Below the pieces are notes generated by a model. The model saw only the letters and a program-made list of their open reading frames with translations. It searched no databases and had not been told where the DNA came from. The translations under genes and the position numbers were made by a program. Shown here piece by piece: positions 23,140-23,361 of a DNA stretch of 23,361 bases. The DNA lies in contig CAMPCG010000009.1 in the NCBI GenBank assembly GCA_946644025.1, forward strand, positions 1 to 23,361, in the 5' to 3' direction. The DNA comes from an uncultured Prevotellaceae bacterium (GTDB taxonomy: Bacteria > Bacteroidota > Bacteroidia > Bacteroidales > Bacteroidaceae). The stretch's first letter is position 1; the number at the start of each line of letters is the position of its first letter.

Positions 23140-23147
23140 CAAAGTTA
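23140..23147 (-). promoter_or_regulatory. -7 box of the SIMPL gene promoter
   Basis: On the minus strand this reads TAACTTTG, a full match to TAnnTTTG. Transcription would start near 23133, at the outer edge of the inverted repeat, leaving a leader of about 115 nt. No clear TTTG -33 box is seen. Confidence 0.65.
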
Positions 23148-23361
23148 CGAATAAAAACACGACGCGCACCATTTCTTCTGTTAAAGAGTAAAAAACTTTA
23201 AAGAACAGGCCGAGCATTGGAGCGCAGCTAACCTTACCCCTTGGAGGAAAGGAGACCGCCGCACACCCCTCCCCCGGCCCCTCCCACTTAGACTTTCCTT
23301 TGGCCCAACGTTTGCGCAGCCTTGCCCCGTAGGGGCATGATATGGGTAGCCAGCCATGCAG

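Larger units (their letters stand above)
23018..23361. other. Upstream region of SIMPL gene and window edge
   Basis: No gene is seen. It holds the leader inverted repeat, a -7 box, an AT-rich stretch, and from about 23190 a C-rich stretch with a perfect small hairpin (TGCCCC-GTA-GGGGCA, 23323-23337) running to the window end. The last part looks like another dispersed intergenic repeat cut by the edge. Confidence 0.5.

Noticed and set aside
23192..23361. Insertion-sequence end at the right edge
   Set aside because: A small perfect hairpin and C-rich DNA are visible, but no transposase fragment or paired terminal repeat; the window stops too soon to decide.

Overview
The window looks like a moderately GC-rich member of the Bacteroidota, most likely Prevotellaceae. 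The reasons are two SusC/SusD-type outer-membrane pairs, many surface-type lipoproteins whose signal peptides end in a lipobox cysteine, promoter boxes of the Bacteroidota TAnnTTTG type, no Shine-Dalgarno sequences, and dense short palindromic and heptameric repeats. The family-level placement is an inference.

The left part (1-5004) is transcribed leftwards. A promoter at 5002-5033 drives a secreted SGNH/CE12-type (rhamnogalacturonan-acetylesterase-like) esterase (3700-4932). Next come a probable antitoxin and a ParE/RelE-family toxin (3370-3639 and 3053-3400). The toxin overlaps the start of a large secreted GH106-like alpha-L-rhamnosidase (327-3056). Last is a 63-residue His-rich single-pass membrane protein (131-322), followed by a strong hairpin terminator. 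The two enzymes point to a rhamnose-containing, acetylated pectic glycan (rhamnogalacturonan type) as substrate; this is inference.

A repeat-rich divergent intergenic region (4933-5550) carries a pair of 26-bp direct repeats and four 21-bp palindromic tandem repeats.

The centre and right (5551-22068) is one apparent 16.5-kb rightward operon: FAS1 lipoprotein, SusC, SusD, FAS1 lipoprotein, FAS1 lipoprotein, SusC, SusD. It ends at a bidirectional terminator (22169-22208). The two SusCD pairs would form two TonB-dependent glycan importers, and the three fasciclin-domain lipoproteins are probable surface accessory or binding proteins. No glycosidase, sensor or sigma/anti-sigma gene lies in this operon within the window. 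A convergent SIMPL-domain (DUF541) gene (22331-23017) follows, with a very large perfect inverted repeat in its 5' leader.

The most unusual layer is the repeats. Near-perfect palindromes sit in frame inside the rhamnosidase gene (820-920) and the second susC gene (19753-19783). The latter has an intergenic sister copy (8257-8287) that differs by a compensatory base-pair change. Runs of 7-bp repeats end 1-5 nt before several start codons of the Sus operon, and 7-bp repeats also encode the hydrophobic core of two lipoprotein signal peptides. An almost identical linker-plus-signal-peptide cassette precedes two unrelated genes (FAS1 at 13446 and SusD at 20359).
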